Positions 25,715-34,870 of a stretch of DNA of 64,000 nt are shown in pieces. Made by a program: the position numbers and the translations under genes. Under the pieces are notes generated by a model. The model was not told the DNA's origin. It made no database searches and saw only the letters and a program-made list of their open reading frames with translations. This stretch comes from Pseudomonas yamanorum (GTDB taxonomy: Bacteria; Pseudomonadota; Gammaproteobacteria; Pseudomonadales; Pseudomonadaceae): contig NZ_JACARE010000021.1 of the NCBI RefSeq assembly GCF_013386765.1, positions 101,653 through 165,652 on the forward strand, given 5' to 3'. Position 1 is the stretch's first letter. Each line of letters opens with the position of its first letter.

Positions 25715-27287
25715 AGCCATTTTGACCGAGGTGCCCGCGGACAAACCGCGCAACGCCTCGCTGACGGACTGGATCGCGGTCGCCGCCGGTTCGCTGGGGG
25801 CATTGCTGGCGACCCTGGACATCTCGATCACCAACTCGGCCCTGCCGCAGATCCAGGGCCAGATTGGCGCCACCGGCACGGAAGGCACGTGGATCGCCAC
25901 CGGTTACCTGATGTCGGAAATCGTCATGATTCCCCTCGCCGCCTGGCTGACCCGGGTGTTCGGCCTGCGCCGGTTCCTGATCGGCACCGCGTTGATGTTC
26001 ACGTTTTTCTCGATGTTCTGCGGGCTGTCTTCAAGCCTCGGCGCGATGATCGCCGGGCGCATCGGCCAGGGTTTTGCCGGCGGCGCGATGATCCCAACCG
26101 CACAAACCATCGTGCGCACCCGCCTGCCCGCTCACCAGCTGGCAATCGGCACCACGATGTTCGGCATGACGGTGATTCTCGGCCCGCTGTTGGGCCCGGT
26201 GATTGGCGGATGGCTCACGGAAAACATCAACTGGCGCTGGTGTTTCTTCATCAACCTGCCCGTCAGCATCACCCTGATTACCCTGCTGATCACCGGCCTG
26301 CCGAGTGAGCGGATGAACCTTCAACAGTTCATCAAGGCCGACTGGCTGGGCATCCTCGGCCTGGCCATGGGTTTGAGTTCGCTGACCGTGGTGCTGGAGG
26401 AAGGCCAGCGTGAGCATTGGTTCGACTCGCAGTTGATCATCTGGCTGAGCATCACGATGGTGGTCGGTTTCTTCCTGATTGCCGTTGGGCAGGTCCGGTC
26501 GAGTACGCCGATCCTGCGCCTGCAACTGGTGCTTAACCGCAGCTTTGGCAGTGTGCTGCTGATTGCCACGGCGGTCGGCGCCGGGCTCTATGGCACGGCT
26601 TACCTGGTGCCGCAGTTCCTTGGCATCCTGTCGGGATATAACGCGCAGCAATCGGGTTCGATCATGTTGCTGTCGGGCGTTCCGGCGTTTCTGCTGATGC
26701 CGATTTTGCCGAGAATGCTCGGCCGCCTGGACCTCAGGATGATGGTCGGCGTGGGCCTGTTGATGTACTGGGCCAGCTGTTTTCTCGACACCCAGCTCAC
26801 CGCCCAAAGCGTCGGGCATGATTTCTACTGGTCGCAAATCCTGCGGGGCTTCGGGCAGATCCTGGTGATGATGCCCCTCAGCCAGCTGTCCATGCGCTCG
26901 GTAGAGGCGCGAGATGCCGGTGATGCGGCCGGGCTCTACAACATGTCACGCAACCTCGGTGGCACCCTGGGGCTGGCGCTGCTGGGCGTACTGATGGATC
27001 GGCGCAGCCACTTCCACGACGACATGCTGCGCGAAGGCATCCAGGCCAACACCCAGCTGACCCAGGACCAAATGGCCAGCGACACCGCCAGCTACCTGGC
27101 GCAAACCGGTGATCCGTCCACCGCTTCGCTGCAAGCCCTCAGCCACCTGGCCAGCGACATCGCCCAGCAAGCGGCGGTGATGGCCTACAACGACGCTTTC
27201 TACGTGCTGGGACTCGCCATGCTGGCGTGCCTTCCCCTGATCTTCATCCTGAAAAAGCGCGCGGCGCAGGCAGGCCAACGAACATGA
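25707..27287 (+). CDS. DHA2-family MFS drug transporter (EmrB type)
   Basis: A 526-residue inner-membrane proton antiporter of the 14-TM DHA2 family. The first segment LLATLDISITNSALPQIQGQIG, GTWIATGYLMSEI, the motif-A loop FGLRRFLIGTA, and the motif-C segment VILGPLLGPVIGGWL are all visible. The ATG at 25707 overlaps the adaptor gene's end, and its stop overlaps the next start (ATGA). Together the three genes form a complete EmrAB-TolC-like pump for lipophilic toxic compounds. Confidence 0.92.
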   Translation: MAEAILTEVPADKPRNASLTDWIAVAAGSLGALLATLDISITNSALPQIQGQIGATGTEGTWIATGYLMSEIVMIPLAAWLTRVFGLRRFLIGTALMFTFFSMFCGLSSSLGAMIAGRIGQGFAGGAMIPTAQTIVRTRLPAHQLAIGTTMFGMTVILGPLLGPVIGGWLTENINWRWCFFINLPVSITLITLLITGLPSERMNLQQFIKADWLGILGLAMGLSSLTVVLEEGQREHWFDSQLIIWLSITMVVGFFLIAVGQVRSSTPILRLQLVLNRSFGSVLLIATAVGAGLYGTAYLVPQFLGILSGYNAQQSGSIMLLSGVPAFLLMPILPRMLGRLDLRMMVGVGLLMYWASCFLDTQLTAQSVGHDFYWSQILRGFGQILVMMPLSQLSMRSVEARDAGDAAGLYNMSRNLGGTLGLALLGVLMDRRSHFHDDMLREGIQANTQLTQDQMASDTASYLAQTGDPSTASLQALSHLASDIAQQAAVMAYNDAFYVLGLAMLACLPLIFILKKRAAQAGQRT

Positions 27288-28702
27288 TTTATCGCTCACT
27301 TCCCCTGCTCTTCACCGTCGGCCTGCTGGCGGCCTGCACCGTGGGGCCGGACTACCACGGCGCGCCGGATGCCGCGCCAAAAACCCTGGCGGCCGGACGC
27401 TTGCCTCACGCAGGCAGCGATGCGAGTACGCCGGGTGTCGCCCAGTGGTGGCAAACCCTCGGTGACCCGCAACTCAACCAGCTGGTGGCCCAGGCGCTGC
27501 AAAACAGCCCGGACATGGCGACCGCACAGGCCCGACTCAAGCAATCGCGCGCCAGCCTGAGCGGCGCCAACGCCGACGCCCTGCCCAAGATCACCGGCGA
27601 TGCCGCGATGCTCAAACTGCGCTCCCCCGACACGTCGGCGCTGGGTGGCAGCGGTGGCGGCGGACGCGGGCCATTGAGTCTTTACCTCGCCGGCTTTGAT
27701 GCCAGCTGGGAGGCCGATCTGTTTGGCGGCACCCGTCGTGCAATCGAGGCAGCCCAAGCCGAAAACGACGCGTCACAGGCGCAGTTGGCCGATGCCCAGG
27801 TACAACTGGCCGCCGAGGTGGTGCAGACCTATGCCGACCTGCGCGACCAACAGGCGCGGCTCGCGCTGGTGGATGCCAGTGTCGACACCGAGGAGCAGGC
27901 GCTGGACCTGACCCAACAACGGCGCAGTCGTGGCGTGGCCTCACAGCTGCAACTGGAACAGGTGCTGACCCAAGCGGAAAACACTCGGGCTCAACGCCTG
28001 CCGCTGCAAGCGTCAATCGTCGAGGCGGTGGATCAGTTGAACCTGCTGTGCGGCCTCGAGCCGGGCGAGCTGGATGCACAACTCAGCACGCCTCGCGCCC
28101 TGCCCGCCATCCCGAGCCAGGTGCCGTTTGCCGACCCGGCGACGATCCTCAAAGCCCGGCCCGATATCCGCGTCGCCGAGCGCCAGCTGGCTTCCAGCAA
28201 CGCGCAGATCGGCGAGAAAACCGCCGACTGGTTTCCCAAACTCAGCCTGATGGGCGACCTGTCATTCTCGGCGGCGGATCCCGGGCACCTGGCGCGCAAG
28301 GACAGCGGCACCTGGTTGCTGTTGCCAAGGCTGACCTGGAACGCCCTGGATTTCGGCCGGGTGGCGGCCAGTGTCAAAGGTGCGCAAGCCGGCCGCGATG
28401 AAGCCCTCGCCCACTACAAAAGCGTGGTGTTGAGTGCGTTGCGTGACGCGGATGTGGCGTTGGCCCGGTATGGCAACCAGCGGCAGAACGTGGTGCTGCT
28501 GAGGAATGTGGAGTCGTCGGCGGTACGGGCGGCGGACCTGACGCGCCAGCGTTATAAAGCAGGCACGGCGAGTACGCTGGACTGGCTGGATGCGGAGCGT
28601 ACGCGGTACCAGGCGCAGGAAAGCCGGATTTCCGGGGATGCGGCGTTGCTCAAGGACTTTGCGTCGTTGCACAAGGCGCTCGGGCTGGGATGGACGTTGT
28701 AA
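27284..28702 (+). CDS. NodT-family outer-membrane efflux lipoprotein
   Basis: A 472-residue outer-membrane channel of the TolC/OprM/NodT type. The lipobox LLAAC places the lipidated Cys at residue 18. Two homologous OEP halves are visible (about 60-250 and 270-470), each with long coiled-coil helices (NSPDMATAQARLKQSRASLSG and RPDIRVAERQLASSNAQIGE regions) and the end segment RYKAGTASTLDWLDAERT. It completes the pump encoded by the two preceding genes. Confidence 0.92.
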   Translation: MIYRSLPLLFTVGLLAACTVGPDYHGAPDAAPKTLAAGRLPHAGSDASTPGVAQWWQTLGDPQLNQLVAQALQNSPDMATAQARLKQSRASLSGANADALPKITGDAAMLKLRSPDTSALGGSGGGGRGPLSLYLAGFDASWEADLFGGTRRAIEAAQAENDASQAQLADAQVQLAAEVVQTYADLRDQQARLALVDASVDTEEQALDLTQQRRSRGVASQLQLEQVLTQAENTRAQRLPLQASIVEAVDQLNLLCGLEPGELDAQLSTPRALPAIPSQVPFADPATILKARPDIRVAERQLASSNAQIGEKTADWFPKLSLMGDLSFSAADPGHLARKDSGTWLLLPRLTWNALDFGRVAASVKGAQAGRDEALAHYKSVVLSALRDADVALARYGNQRQNVVLLRNVESSAVRAADLTRQRYKAGTASTLDWLDAERTRYQAQESRISGDAALLKDFASLHKALGLGWTL

Positions 28703-28710
28703 ACGCTTAA

Positions 28711-28803
28711 CCCTGTAGGAGCCGGCTTGCCGGCGATGGCATCAACTGGGTGTACCTGATACACCGAGGTGCCTGCATCGCCGGCAAGCCAGCTCCTACA
28801 GGG
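28711..28803. repeat. inverted palindromic repeat behind the efflux operon
   Basis: Arms CCCTGTAGGAGCCGGCTTGC and the matching GCAAGCC(A)GCTCCTACAGGGG enclose TGATACACCGAGGTG-type sequence seen also in the arrays at 3594 and 10420. It separates the convergent efflux and ycaO genes and may serve as their shared transcription end. Confidence 0.85.
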
Positions 28804-28818
28804 GTCTTCCTTAACAGG

Positions 28819-31014
28819 TCAGCGGGCGGTATTGGCCCGCGCCGAATGCAGCTTCTTGTAGCTGTCAATCAACCGCAGATGCCGATCCAGCCCTTCCAGC
28901 TTCATGCTCGTCGGCGTCAACCCGTAGAACCGCACACTGCCGTTCACCGAGCCAATCGCCGCATCCATCCGCTCGTTGCCAAACATCCTCCGGAAGTTGA
29001 CTTCGTAATCCGCCAGCTCCAGGTCTTCGTCCAGTTCCATCTCCAGCACCGCATTCACGGCCTGGTAGAACAACCCGCGCTCAACCGTGTTGTCGTTGTA
29101 CTGCTGGAACATTTCCACCAGTTCCTTGGCTTCTTCAAACTGCTGCAAGGCCAGGTAAATCAGCAGCTTCAATTCCAGAATCGTCAGCTGACCCCACGCC
29201 GTATTGTCATCAAATTCGATGCCGATCAAGGTGGGGATGTCGGTGTAGTCGTCCAGCTCGCTTTCCACCAGACGCTCAACCAGGCCCTTCAACTCGGCTT
29301 CGTCGAGGCGATGCAGGTTCAGGATGTCTTCGCGGAAAAACAGCGCCTTGTTGGTGTTGTCCCAGATCAGATCGTCGATCGGATAGATCTCCGAATAGTC
29401 CGGCACCAGGATCCGGCAGGCGGTCGCGCCAATGTGCTCGTACACCGCCATGTACACTTCCTTGCCCATGCCTTCGAGGATGCCGAACAACGTCGCGGCC
29501 TCTTCGGCGTTGGAGTTTTCACCCTGGCCTGAGAAGTCCCATTCGACGAACTCGTAATCCGACTTGGAACTGAAGAAGCGCCACGACACCACGCCGCTGG
29601 AGTCGATGAAATGTTCCACAAAGTTGTTCGGCTCGGTCACCGCGTGGCCTTCAAACGTCGGCTGCGGCAAGTCGTTCAGGCCTTCGAAGCTGCGGCCTTG
29701 CAGCAGCTCGGTCAGGCTGCGCTCCAGCGCGACTTCCAGGCTTGGGTGCGCGCCGAACGAGGCAAATACGCCGCCGGTGCGCGGGTTCATCAAGGTCACG
29801 CACATTACCGGGAATTCGCCGCCCAGGGACGCGTCCTTGACCAGCACCGGGAAGCCCTGGGCTTCCAGGCCCTGGATACCGGCCAGGATGCCGGGGTATT
29901 TCGCCAGCACTTCCTGGGGCACATCCGGCAGCGCAAATTCACCTTCGATGATTTCACGCTTCACGGCGCGCTCGAAGATCTCCGACAGGCACTGCACCTG
30001 GGCTTCAGCCAGGGTGTTACCCGCACTCATGCCGTTGCTCAGGTACAGGTTCTCGATCAGGTTGGACGGGAAATACACCACCTCACCATCGGACTGGCGC
30101 ACGAACGGCAGCGAAACAATCCCGCGTTCCTCGTTGCCGGAGTTGGTGTCGTACAGGTGCGAACCGCGCAGCTCGCCGTCGCGGTTGTAGATGTGCAGGC
30201 AGTGCGCGTCGAGGATCTCTGGCGGCAGTTCGTCCTTGCGGCCAGGCTTGAACCAGCGCTCGTCCGGGTAATGCACGAACGCCGCGTTGGCGATGTCTTC
30301 ACCCCAGAACTGGTCGTTGTAGAAGAAGTTGCAGTTCAACCGCTCGATAAACTCGCCCAGTGCCGACGCCAGCGCGCCTTCCTTGGTCGCACCCTTGCCG
30401 TTGGTAAAACACATCGGTGAGTGGGCATCGCGGATATGCAGCGACCATACGTTGGGCACGATATTGCGCCACGAAGCGATCTCGATCTTCATGCCCAGGC
30501 CCGCCAGGATGGCCGACATGTTGGCGATGGTTGTTTCCAGCGGCAGGTCCTTGCCCGCGATGTAAGTGCCTGCATCGGACGCCGCGCTCGGCATCAGCAG
30601 TGCCTGGGCATCGGCGTCGAGGTTTTCCACTTCCTCGATCACAAACTCCGGCCCGGCCTGCACCACTTTTTTCACGGTGCAGCGGTCGATGGAACGCAAG
30701 ATGCCCTGGCGGTCCTTATCGGAGATGTCCGCCGGCAACTCCACCTGGATCTTGAAGATCTGGTTGTAGCGGTTCTCCGGGTCGACAATGTTGTTCTGCG
30801 ACAGGCGAATGTTGTCGGTGGGGATGTTGCGGGTTTCGCAGTACAACTTCACAAAGTAAGCCGCACACAACGCCGACGACGCCAGGAAGTAATCGAACGG
30901 ACCGGGGGCCGAGCCATCGCCCTTGTAGCGAATGGGCTGGTCGGCCACCACGGTGAAGTCGTCGAACTTGGCTTCAAGTCGAAGGTTGTCGAGAAAATTG
31001 ACCTTGATTTCCAT
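28819..31014 (-). CDS. ycaO: OsmC-YcaO fusion protein
   Basis: A 731-residue two-part protein. Residues about 1-140 form an OsmC/Ohr-like domain (RYKGDGSAPGPFDYFLASSALCAAYFVKLYCETRNIP). Residues about 170-580 form a YcaO ATP-dependent cyclodehydratase-like domain (GKGATKEGALASALGEFIERL and NGMSAGNTLAEAQVQCLSEIFERAVKRE carry the ATP-binding Glu residues). The C-terminal part (about 590-731) is acidic and helical, TPR-like. In E. coli the YcaO family member assists RimO in methylthiolation of ribosomal protein S12; no RiPP precursor peptide is visible nearby, so a housekeeping role is more likely than peptide-toxin synthesis. Confidence 0.9.
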   Translation of the reverse strand: MEIKVNFLDNLRLEAKFDDFTVVADQPIRYKGDGSAPGPFDYFLASSALCAAYFVKLYCETRNIPTDNIRLSQNNIVDPENRYNQIFKIQVELPADISDKDRQGILRSIDRCTVKKVVQAGPEFVIEEVENLDADAQALLMPSAASDAGTYIAGKDLPLETTIANMSAILAGLGMKIEIASWRNIVPNVWSLHIRDAHSPMCFTNGKGATKEGALASALGEFIERLNCNFFYNDQFWGEDIANAAFVHYPDERWFKPGRKDELPPEILDAHCLHIYNRDGELRGSHLYDTNSGNEERGIVSLPFVRQSDGEVVYFPSNLIENLYLSNGMSAGNTLAEAQVQCLSEIFERAVKREIIEGEFALPDVPQEVLAKYPGILAGIQGLEAQGFPVLVKDASLGGEFPVMCVTLMNPRTGGVFASFGAHPSLEVALERSLTELLQGRSFEGLNDLPQPTFEGHAVTEPNNFVEHFIDSSGVVSWRFFSSKSDYEFVEWDFSGQGENSNAEEAATLFGILEGMGKEVYMAVYEHIGATACRILVPDYSEIYPIDDLIWDNTNKALFFREDILNLHRLDEAELKGLVERLVESELDDYTDIPTLIGIEFDDNTAWGQLTILELKLLIYLALQQFEEAKELVEMFQQYNDNTVERGLFYQAVNAVLEMELDEDLELADYEVNFRRMFGNERMDAAIGSVNGSVRFYGLTPTSMKLEGLDRHLRLIDSYKKLHSARANTAR

Positions 31015-31115
31015 GCGGGATTACCAGAATAGCGAGCAAAATATGGCCGCCATTATCCGGGTTTCGAGGCGTAAGTCTTGTGCTTTCGGGCCTGGCTGAT
31101 GGTTGGTGGTTGCGA

Positions 31116-31910
31116 TCAGCCGGCCTGGAAGTCCGCGATCTGTTGCCACATCGCAACGGGATTGGAGTACATCGGGAAGTGCCCGCACCGGGCAATCGGC
31201 GCCAGTCGCACGCCATGGGCCTGGATATGCGCCAGGTACGACAGATGGGAATTCTGCTCGCCATACATGAACATCCGCGGGCATTCCAGGCCGAGGAACT
31301 TGCCCATCAGGTCGCCATTGTCGGACAGGTTGACCATCGACTGGAAAATCCCCCGCACCGCACCGGCGCGCACCTTGTGCCGCAGGCTCGCCGAATACAG
31401 CGCGCTGGCGTAGGCCGGCGCGTGGCGGGTGCGCTCGATGAAGGCGCTGAAAAATGCCTCGGGATCCTCTGCCGGGTAGTCGACGATCTGCCGGCTGAGG
31501 AAGCAGTCTTCCGGGGCGATATTGCCTTCGATATCGACAAAGCTCAGCACCCGGCCCGGGAACTGATGGGCCAACATCAGCGCGGTGAGCCCGCCCATGG
31601 AGTGGCCCACCAGGTGGAAGCGGTCGATGTCGAAATGCTCGAGCACCTGCACGGCGGTCTGCAGCAGGAACGGGATGGAAACCTTCGACAGGTCGCCGCA
31701 CTGGCTTTCACCGCAACCGGGGGCGTCGTAGGCAACAAACGGGTGACTATCGAATGCTGGCTGCAGGACGATGTCGGCGTAGTCTTCCTTGGTGGAGCCG
31801 AAGCCATGCAGGAACACAATCGGTGCCAGGGTGCCGGCGCGGTGGATTGTGGCGATGTTCAACGGTACGCCGTCGACGGTCATGGGGAGCTGGGTATGGG
31901 TGAATGGCAT
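31116..31910 (-). CDS. alpha/beta hydrolase
   Basis: A 264-residue cytoplasmic serine hydrolase. Visible parts are the oxyanion segment IVFLHGFGST (about 31-40), the Asp-containing VAYDAPGCGES, the nucleophile elbow GHSMGG with Ser104, and the likely catalytic His in RCGHFPMYSNP near the C-terminus. The start at 31910 has AGGGAG upstream and begins the canonical strand; the longer frame adds 11 residues. No operon partner is evident, and the substrate is unknown. Confidence 0.83.
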   Translation of the reverse strand: MPFTHTQLPMTVDGVPLNIATIHRAGTLAPIVFLHGFGSTKEDYADIVLQPAFDSHPFVAYDAPGCGESQCGDLSKVSIPFLLQTAVQVLEHFDIDRFHLVGHSMGGLTALMLAHQFPGRVLSFVDIEGNIAPEDCFLSRQIVDYPAEDPEAFFSAFIERTRHAPAYASALYSASLRHKVRAGAVRGIFQSMVNLSDNGDLMGKFLGLECPRMFMYGEQNSHLSYLAHIQAHGVRLAPIARCGHFPMYSNPVAMWQQIADFQAG

Positions 31911-32004
31911 GGTGAAGACTCCCTGAAAAACCGCTAATTTCAACGGTCTTCAGCGTTCTGTAAATTCCTGATTCAAGAAGGTATTCATAGCCTGATCGTA
32001 TGCA

Positions 32005-32319
32005 TCACTGAATCACCGCCACCGCCTCGGCAAACTGCGTATCGCTGACGTCATCGTTACCGCCCGTGCTGCGAAAACTCAGCAGCGCCTGTTCGAAATA
32101 CGCGCCACGAATCTCGCCGTCGGACCCGACAAACGCCAATGCGTCATTCTTGGCCGAAAGAAAGCTGCCCGGGCGCGTCGTCAGTTCCGACGTGAACAAG
32201 GTGAAGGTGGAGAACCTCAGGCATGACCAGCCCAGCGGATCGTCGGCAAAGGAGATGCCGTCTTTGGCCTGGGCGGAGGTGGTGATGAGCAAGGCGAAGA
32301 TGAGCGCGAAGACTCTCAA
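32005..32319 (-). CDS. DUF2388-family small exported protein
   Basis: A 104-residue exported protein with a signal peptide (MRVFALIFALLITTSAQA). The segment AKNDALAFVGSDGEIRGAYFEQAL matches the family pattern I know as DUF2388 (ARDDAASFVAS-G-IRGA-LE-AL), found almost only in pseudomonads. Function is unknown. Its start overlaps the stop of the lipoprotein gene by four bases (ATGA), so the two are co-expressed. Confidence 0.72.
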   Translation of the reverse strand: MRVFALIFALLITTSAQAKDGISFADDPLGWSCLRFSTFTLFTSELTTRPGSFLSAKNDALAFVGSDGEIRGAYFEQALLSFRSTGGNDDVSDTQFAEAVAVIQ

Positions 32320-32861
32320 CGATCAGCCGCCAGTTCACAGACAGCCGTGCCCTTTATACCCGAGGCTTGCATGCTGACCTGCCGCACGGAAAAGCCGGGG
32401 TGCGTCACCGTTTTCTTTTCAGACCATGGCCCGCCACTGGCGACTTGGTAGCTGATGGAGCCATCGTCGGCCCAAGCCAGGCGCAGTGAGTAGACCCCGT
32501 TGTGATCGGGAGTGGTCAGGACCAGGCTATCGGTGACCCGCTGTGCCTTGTTGAACAGCCGCAGTTGGAAAGCCCGTTGGTCGTCGGTACCTAGCGGGTA
32601 GCTGGAGAGAAACAGGATATTGTCCTGGGCATCGTCCTCGCCCGCTCCGAGAATGACCGAAGACACCCATTCCTCACCGAGATTGTTTTTTTCAGTGGTC
32701 ACGTTGCAGGTCAACTGCCCGTGATTTCCGACTTTCTGCTTGAGGTAGCTGCCGTAATAACCGTGTGGCACATTGAACTTCAGCGTTTGCACAGGCCCGG
32801 TGCTGCAGCCGAACAGCAAGCCCAAAAACGATAGCCCGATCACTCCTTGAAAAACCTTCAC
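32316..32861 (-). CDS. small lipoprotein of unknown function
   Basis: A 181-residue predicted lipoprotein with lipobox LLFGC (Cys at about residue 19). The mature protein is beta-rich with a conserved-looking HGYYGSYLKQKVGNHGQL segment and two further Cys (LTCNV, AVCEL) that may form a disulfide. I recognise no family. It is translationally coupled to the following DUF2388 gene. Confidence 0.68.
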   Translation of the reverse strand: MKVFQGVIGLSFLGLLFGCSTGPVQTLKFNVPHGYYGSYLKQKVGNHGQLTCNVTTEKNNLGEEWVSSVILGAGEDDAQDNILFLSSYPLGTDDQRAFQLRLFNKAQRVTDSLVLTTPDHNGVYSLRLAWADDGSISYQVASGGPWSEKKTVTHPGFSVRQVSMQASGIKGTAVCELAADR

Positions 32862-32940
32862 GCGCGCTTCCTTCCTTGAAATGGCCAGTTACATCGGGGT
32901 GCAAGGCTAACCGTCTTGCCCTGCGCGCACAACCGTCACC

Positions 32941-33825
32941 CTACCCCGCGCTCAGCCCCCACAACACATCCAGCACGTGCTGCGTCGGCCGTTCGACGTC
33001 TCCGGCACGATGCGCGATACCCAACTGGCGCCACAACAACGGTTGCAATGGCCGCATCACAATTCGGCTGTCGGTCAACGGTGTGGACGCTTCATGAGGC
33101 AGCAACGTTGCGCCATAACCGGCGGCCACCAGGCTTTTGATCGCGTCGTTGTAGTTCAGTTGAATGCGCGGCGTGGGCTGGTAGCCGTCATTGGCAAACC
33201 ACTCCGAGGTCAGGCGCGAAAGCCGGGTGGTGGTGTCATTCAAAATCAAGGGCTGGGCAGCCAGCCAGGCAGGTGTGACCACCTCCGGGCATTCCCGGCG
33301 CGCCGGCAAAAAAGCCATGACCGGGTCGCGCCGCCAGGGCTCGATGCGCAACCCTTTGACCGGCGCCTGCGGCAGCGCCACCAGGCCGATTTCCAAAGCA
33401 CCCTCGGCGAGCTTCTTCAAAGTGTCCTGGGAGGTGAGCACCGCGACCTGCACATCGATGGCGGGATGGTGTTGGCTCAAGGTCTCCAGGGCTTGGGGGA
33501 GCAACTGCGCGATGGCCCCGGTGGAAGCTCCCAGTCGCACACGCCCGGCGAGGCCCTGGACCTGACGTTCCACATCCTCCAGTGCCTGTTCCGCATCCGC
33601 CAGCAATCGGCGTGCGCGCTCCACCAGGGTTTCACCAATCGCCGAAGGCTGCACGCGCCCACGGGTGCGTGACAACAACTGCCCGCCCACTCGGGCTTCC
33701 AGGTCGGCAATGTGCAAGCTGACGGTGGGCGGCGCGAGATTCAGCATACGGGCCGCCTCGGCAAAGGAACCCAGGTCGGCAATCGCCACCAGGGTGCGCA
33801 AACGATCCAGGCTGATTTCCCGCAT
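32941..33825 (-). CDS. LysR family transcriptional regulator
   Basis: A 294-residue LysR-type regulator with the N-terminal HTH (RLRTLVAIADLGSFAEAARMLNLAPPTVSLHIADLEARVG region, about 8-50) and a periplasmic-binding-protein-like effector domain (about 90-290). It is divergent from argC with 112 bases between them. Whether it controls argC is not known. Confidence 0.9.
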   Translation of the reverse strand: MREISLDRLRTLVAIADLGSFAEAARMLNLAPPTVSLHIADLEARVGGQLLSRTRGRVQPSAIGETLVERARRLLADAEQALEDVERQVQGLAGRVRLGASTGAIAQLLPQALETLSQHHPAIDVQVAVLTSQDTLKKLAEGALEIGLVALPQAPVKGLRIEPWRRDPVMAFLPARRECPEVVTPAWLAAQPLILNDTTTRLSRLTSEWFANDGYQPTPRIQLNYNDAIKSLVAAGYGATLLPHEASTPLTDSRIVMRPLQPLLWRQLGIAHRAGDVERPTQHVLDVLWGLSAG

Positions 33826-33937
33826 GGGCGACTCCTCGTTCAGAAAACCTGAATTCCATCGTTTGTAAATTCAACTTTTCCTATCCTAACCGCTCACCGA
33901 AGATGGGGACACCTGATTTCCTTTCCGAGAGCATCCC

Positions 33938-34870
33938 ATGGCAAGTCCTCTTGTATTTATCGACGGCGACCAAGGCACCACCGGCTTGCAGATCCATCAA
34001 CGCCTGCGCGGCCGTACCGACCTGCAACTGATCACCCTCAGCCCCGAACACCGCAAGGACCCGCAACAGCGCGCCGAGATGATCAACGCCTGTGACATCG
34101 CCATTCTGTGTTTGCCCGATGAGGCTGCGCGGGACGCTGTCGCCAGCATCAAGAATCCGGCCGTGCGAGTGATCGACGCCAGTTCGGCGCACCGTACCCA
34201 TTCCGACTGGACCTATGGGTTTGCCGAGATGAACCCGCAACAGGCTCAACGCATCGCCACGGCGCAGCGGGTCAGCAACCCCGGTTGCTATCCCACCGGT
34301 GCGATTGGGCTGTTGCGGCCGTTGCTTGAGGCCGGGCTGCTGCCTCGGGACTACCCGACGACCATCCATGCCGTCTCAGGCTATTCCGGCAAGGGCCGCG
34401 CCGGGGTGCAGGAACATGAGGGCGCCGACGCCTCGCAGGCACCGGCCTTCCTGGTCTACGGCCTGGGGCTGGAACACAAGCATGTCCCGGAGATTCAGTT
34501 GCAAAGCGGGCTGACGCAGCGGCCCGTGTTTGTGCCGGCCTACGGTGCTTTTCGCCAGGGGATCGTACTGACCATCCCACTGCAACTGAGACTGCTGGCA
34601 CCGGGCGTGGATGGGTTGCAGTTGCACGACTGTTTGACCCGGCACTACCGCGACACCCATCACGTACAGGTGCTGTCGATGCAGGCCGCCAACGAGCTGA
34701 CGTACCTTGATCCCCAAGCCCTGAACGACACGGATGACTTGCGCTTGATCGTGCGTGAGAACCACGAGACGGGCCAGGTGTTGCTGGCGGCGATATTCGA
34801 CAACCTCGGCAAGGGCGCCGCCGGTGCCGCCGTGCAAAACCTGGACCTGATGCTCAAGCCGAAACAGTAG
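33938..34870 (+). CDS. argC: N-acetyl-gamma-glutamyl-phosphate reductase, type 2
   Basis: A 310-residue NADPH-dependent reductase of arginine synthesis (N-acetylglutamyl phosphate to N-acetylglutamate semialdehyde) of the shorter type 2 class. It begins FIDGDQGTTGLQIHQRL (nucleotide-binding), has the catalytic Cys in SNPGCYPTGA (about 109-118) and the AVSGYSGKGRAG segment. Many pseudomonads have both type 1 and type 2 argC genes; which this cell relies on cannot be told here. Its 3' end overlaps the convergent epoxide hydrolase gene by 17 bases. Confidence 0.93.
   Translation: MASPLVFIDGDQGTTGLQIHQRLRGRTDLQLITLSPEHRKDPQQRAEMINACDIAILCLPDEAARDAVASIKNPAVRVIDASSAHRTHSDWTYGFAEMNPQQAQRIATAQRVSNPGCYPTGAIGLLRPLLEAGLLPRDYPTTIHAVSGYSGKGRAGVQEHEGADASQAPAFLVYGLGLEHKHVPEIQLQSGLTQRPVFVPAYGAFRQGIVLTIPLQLRLLAPGVDGLQLHDCLTRHYRDTHHVQVLSMQAANELTYLDPQALNDTDDLRLIVRENHETGQVLLAAIFDNLGKGAAGAAVQNLDLMLKPKQ

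Noticed and set aside
24569..25900. Long open frame opposite the EmrA-type adaptor gene
   Set aside because: Gly/Val/Leu-rich antisense translation without a recognisable domain; the opposite strand encodes a convincing adaptor protein.
28819..31014. RiPP (thiazole/oxazole peptide) biosynthesis locus around YcaO
   Set aside because: No precursor peptide, E1-like partner, dehydrogenase or dedicated exporter lies next to it; the OsmC-YcaO arrangement fits the housekeeping RimO-assisting type.
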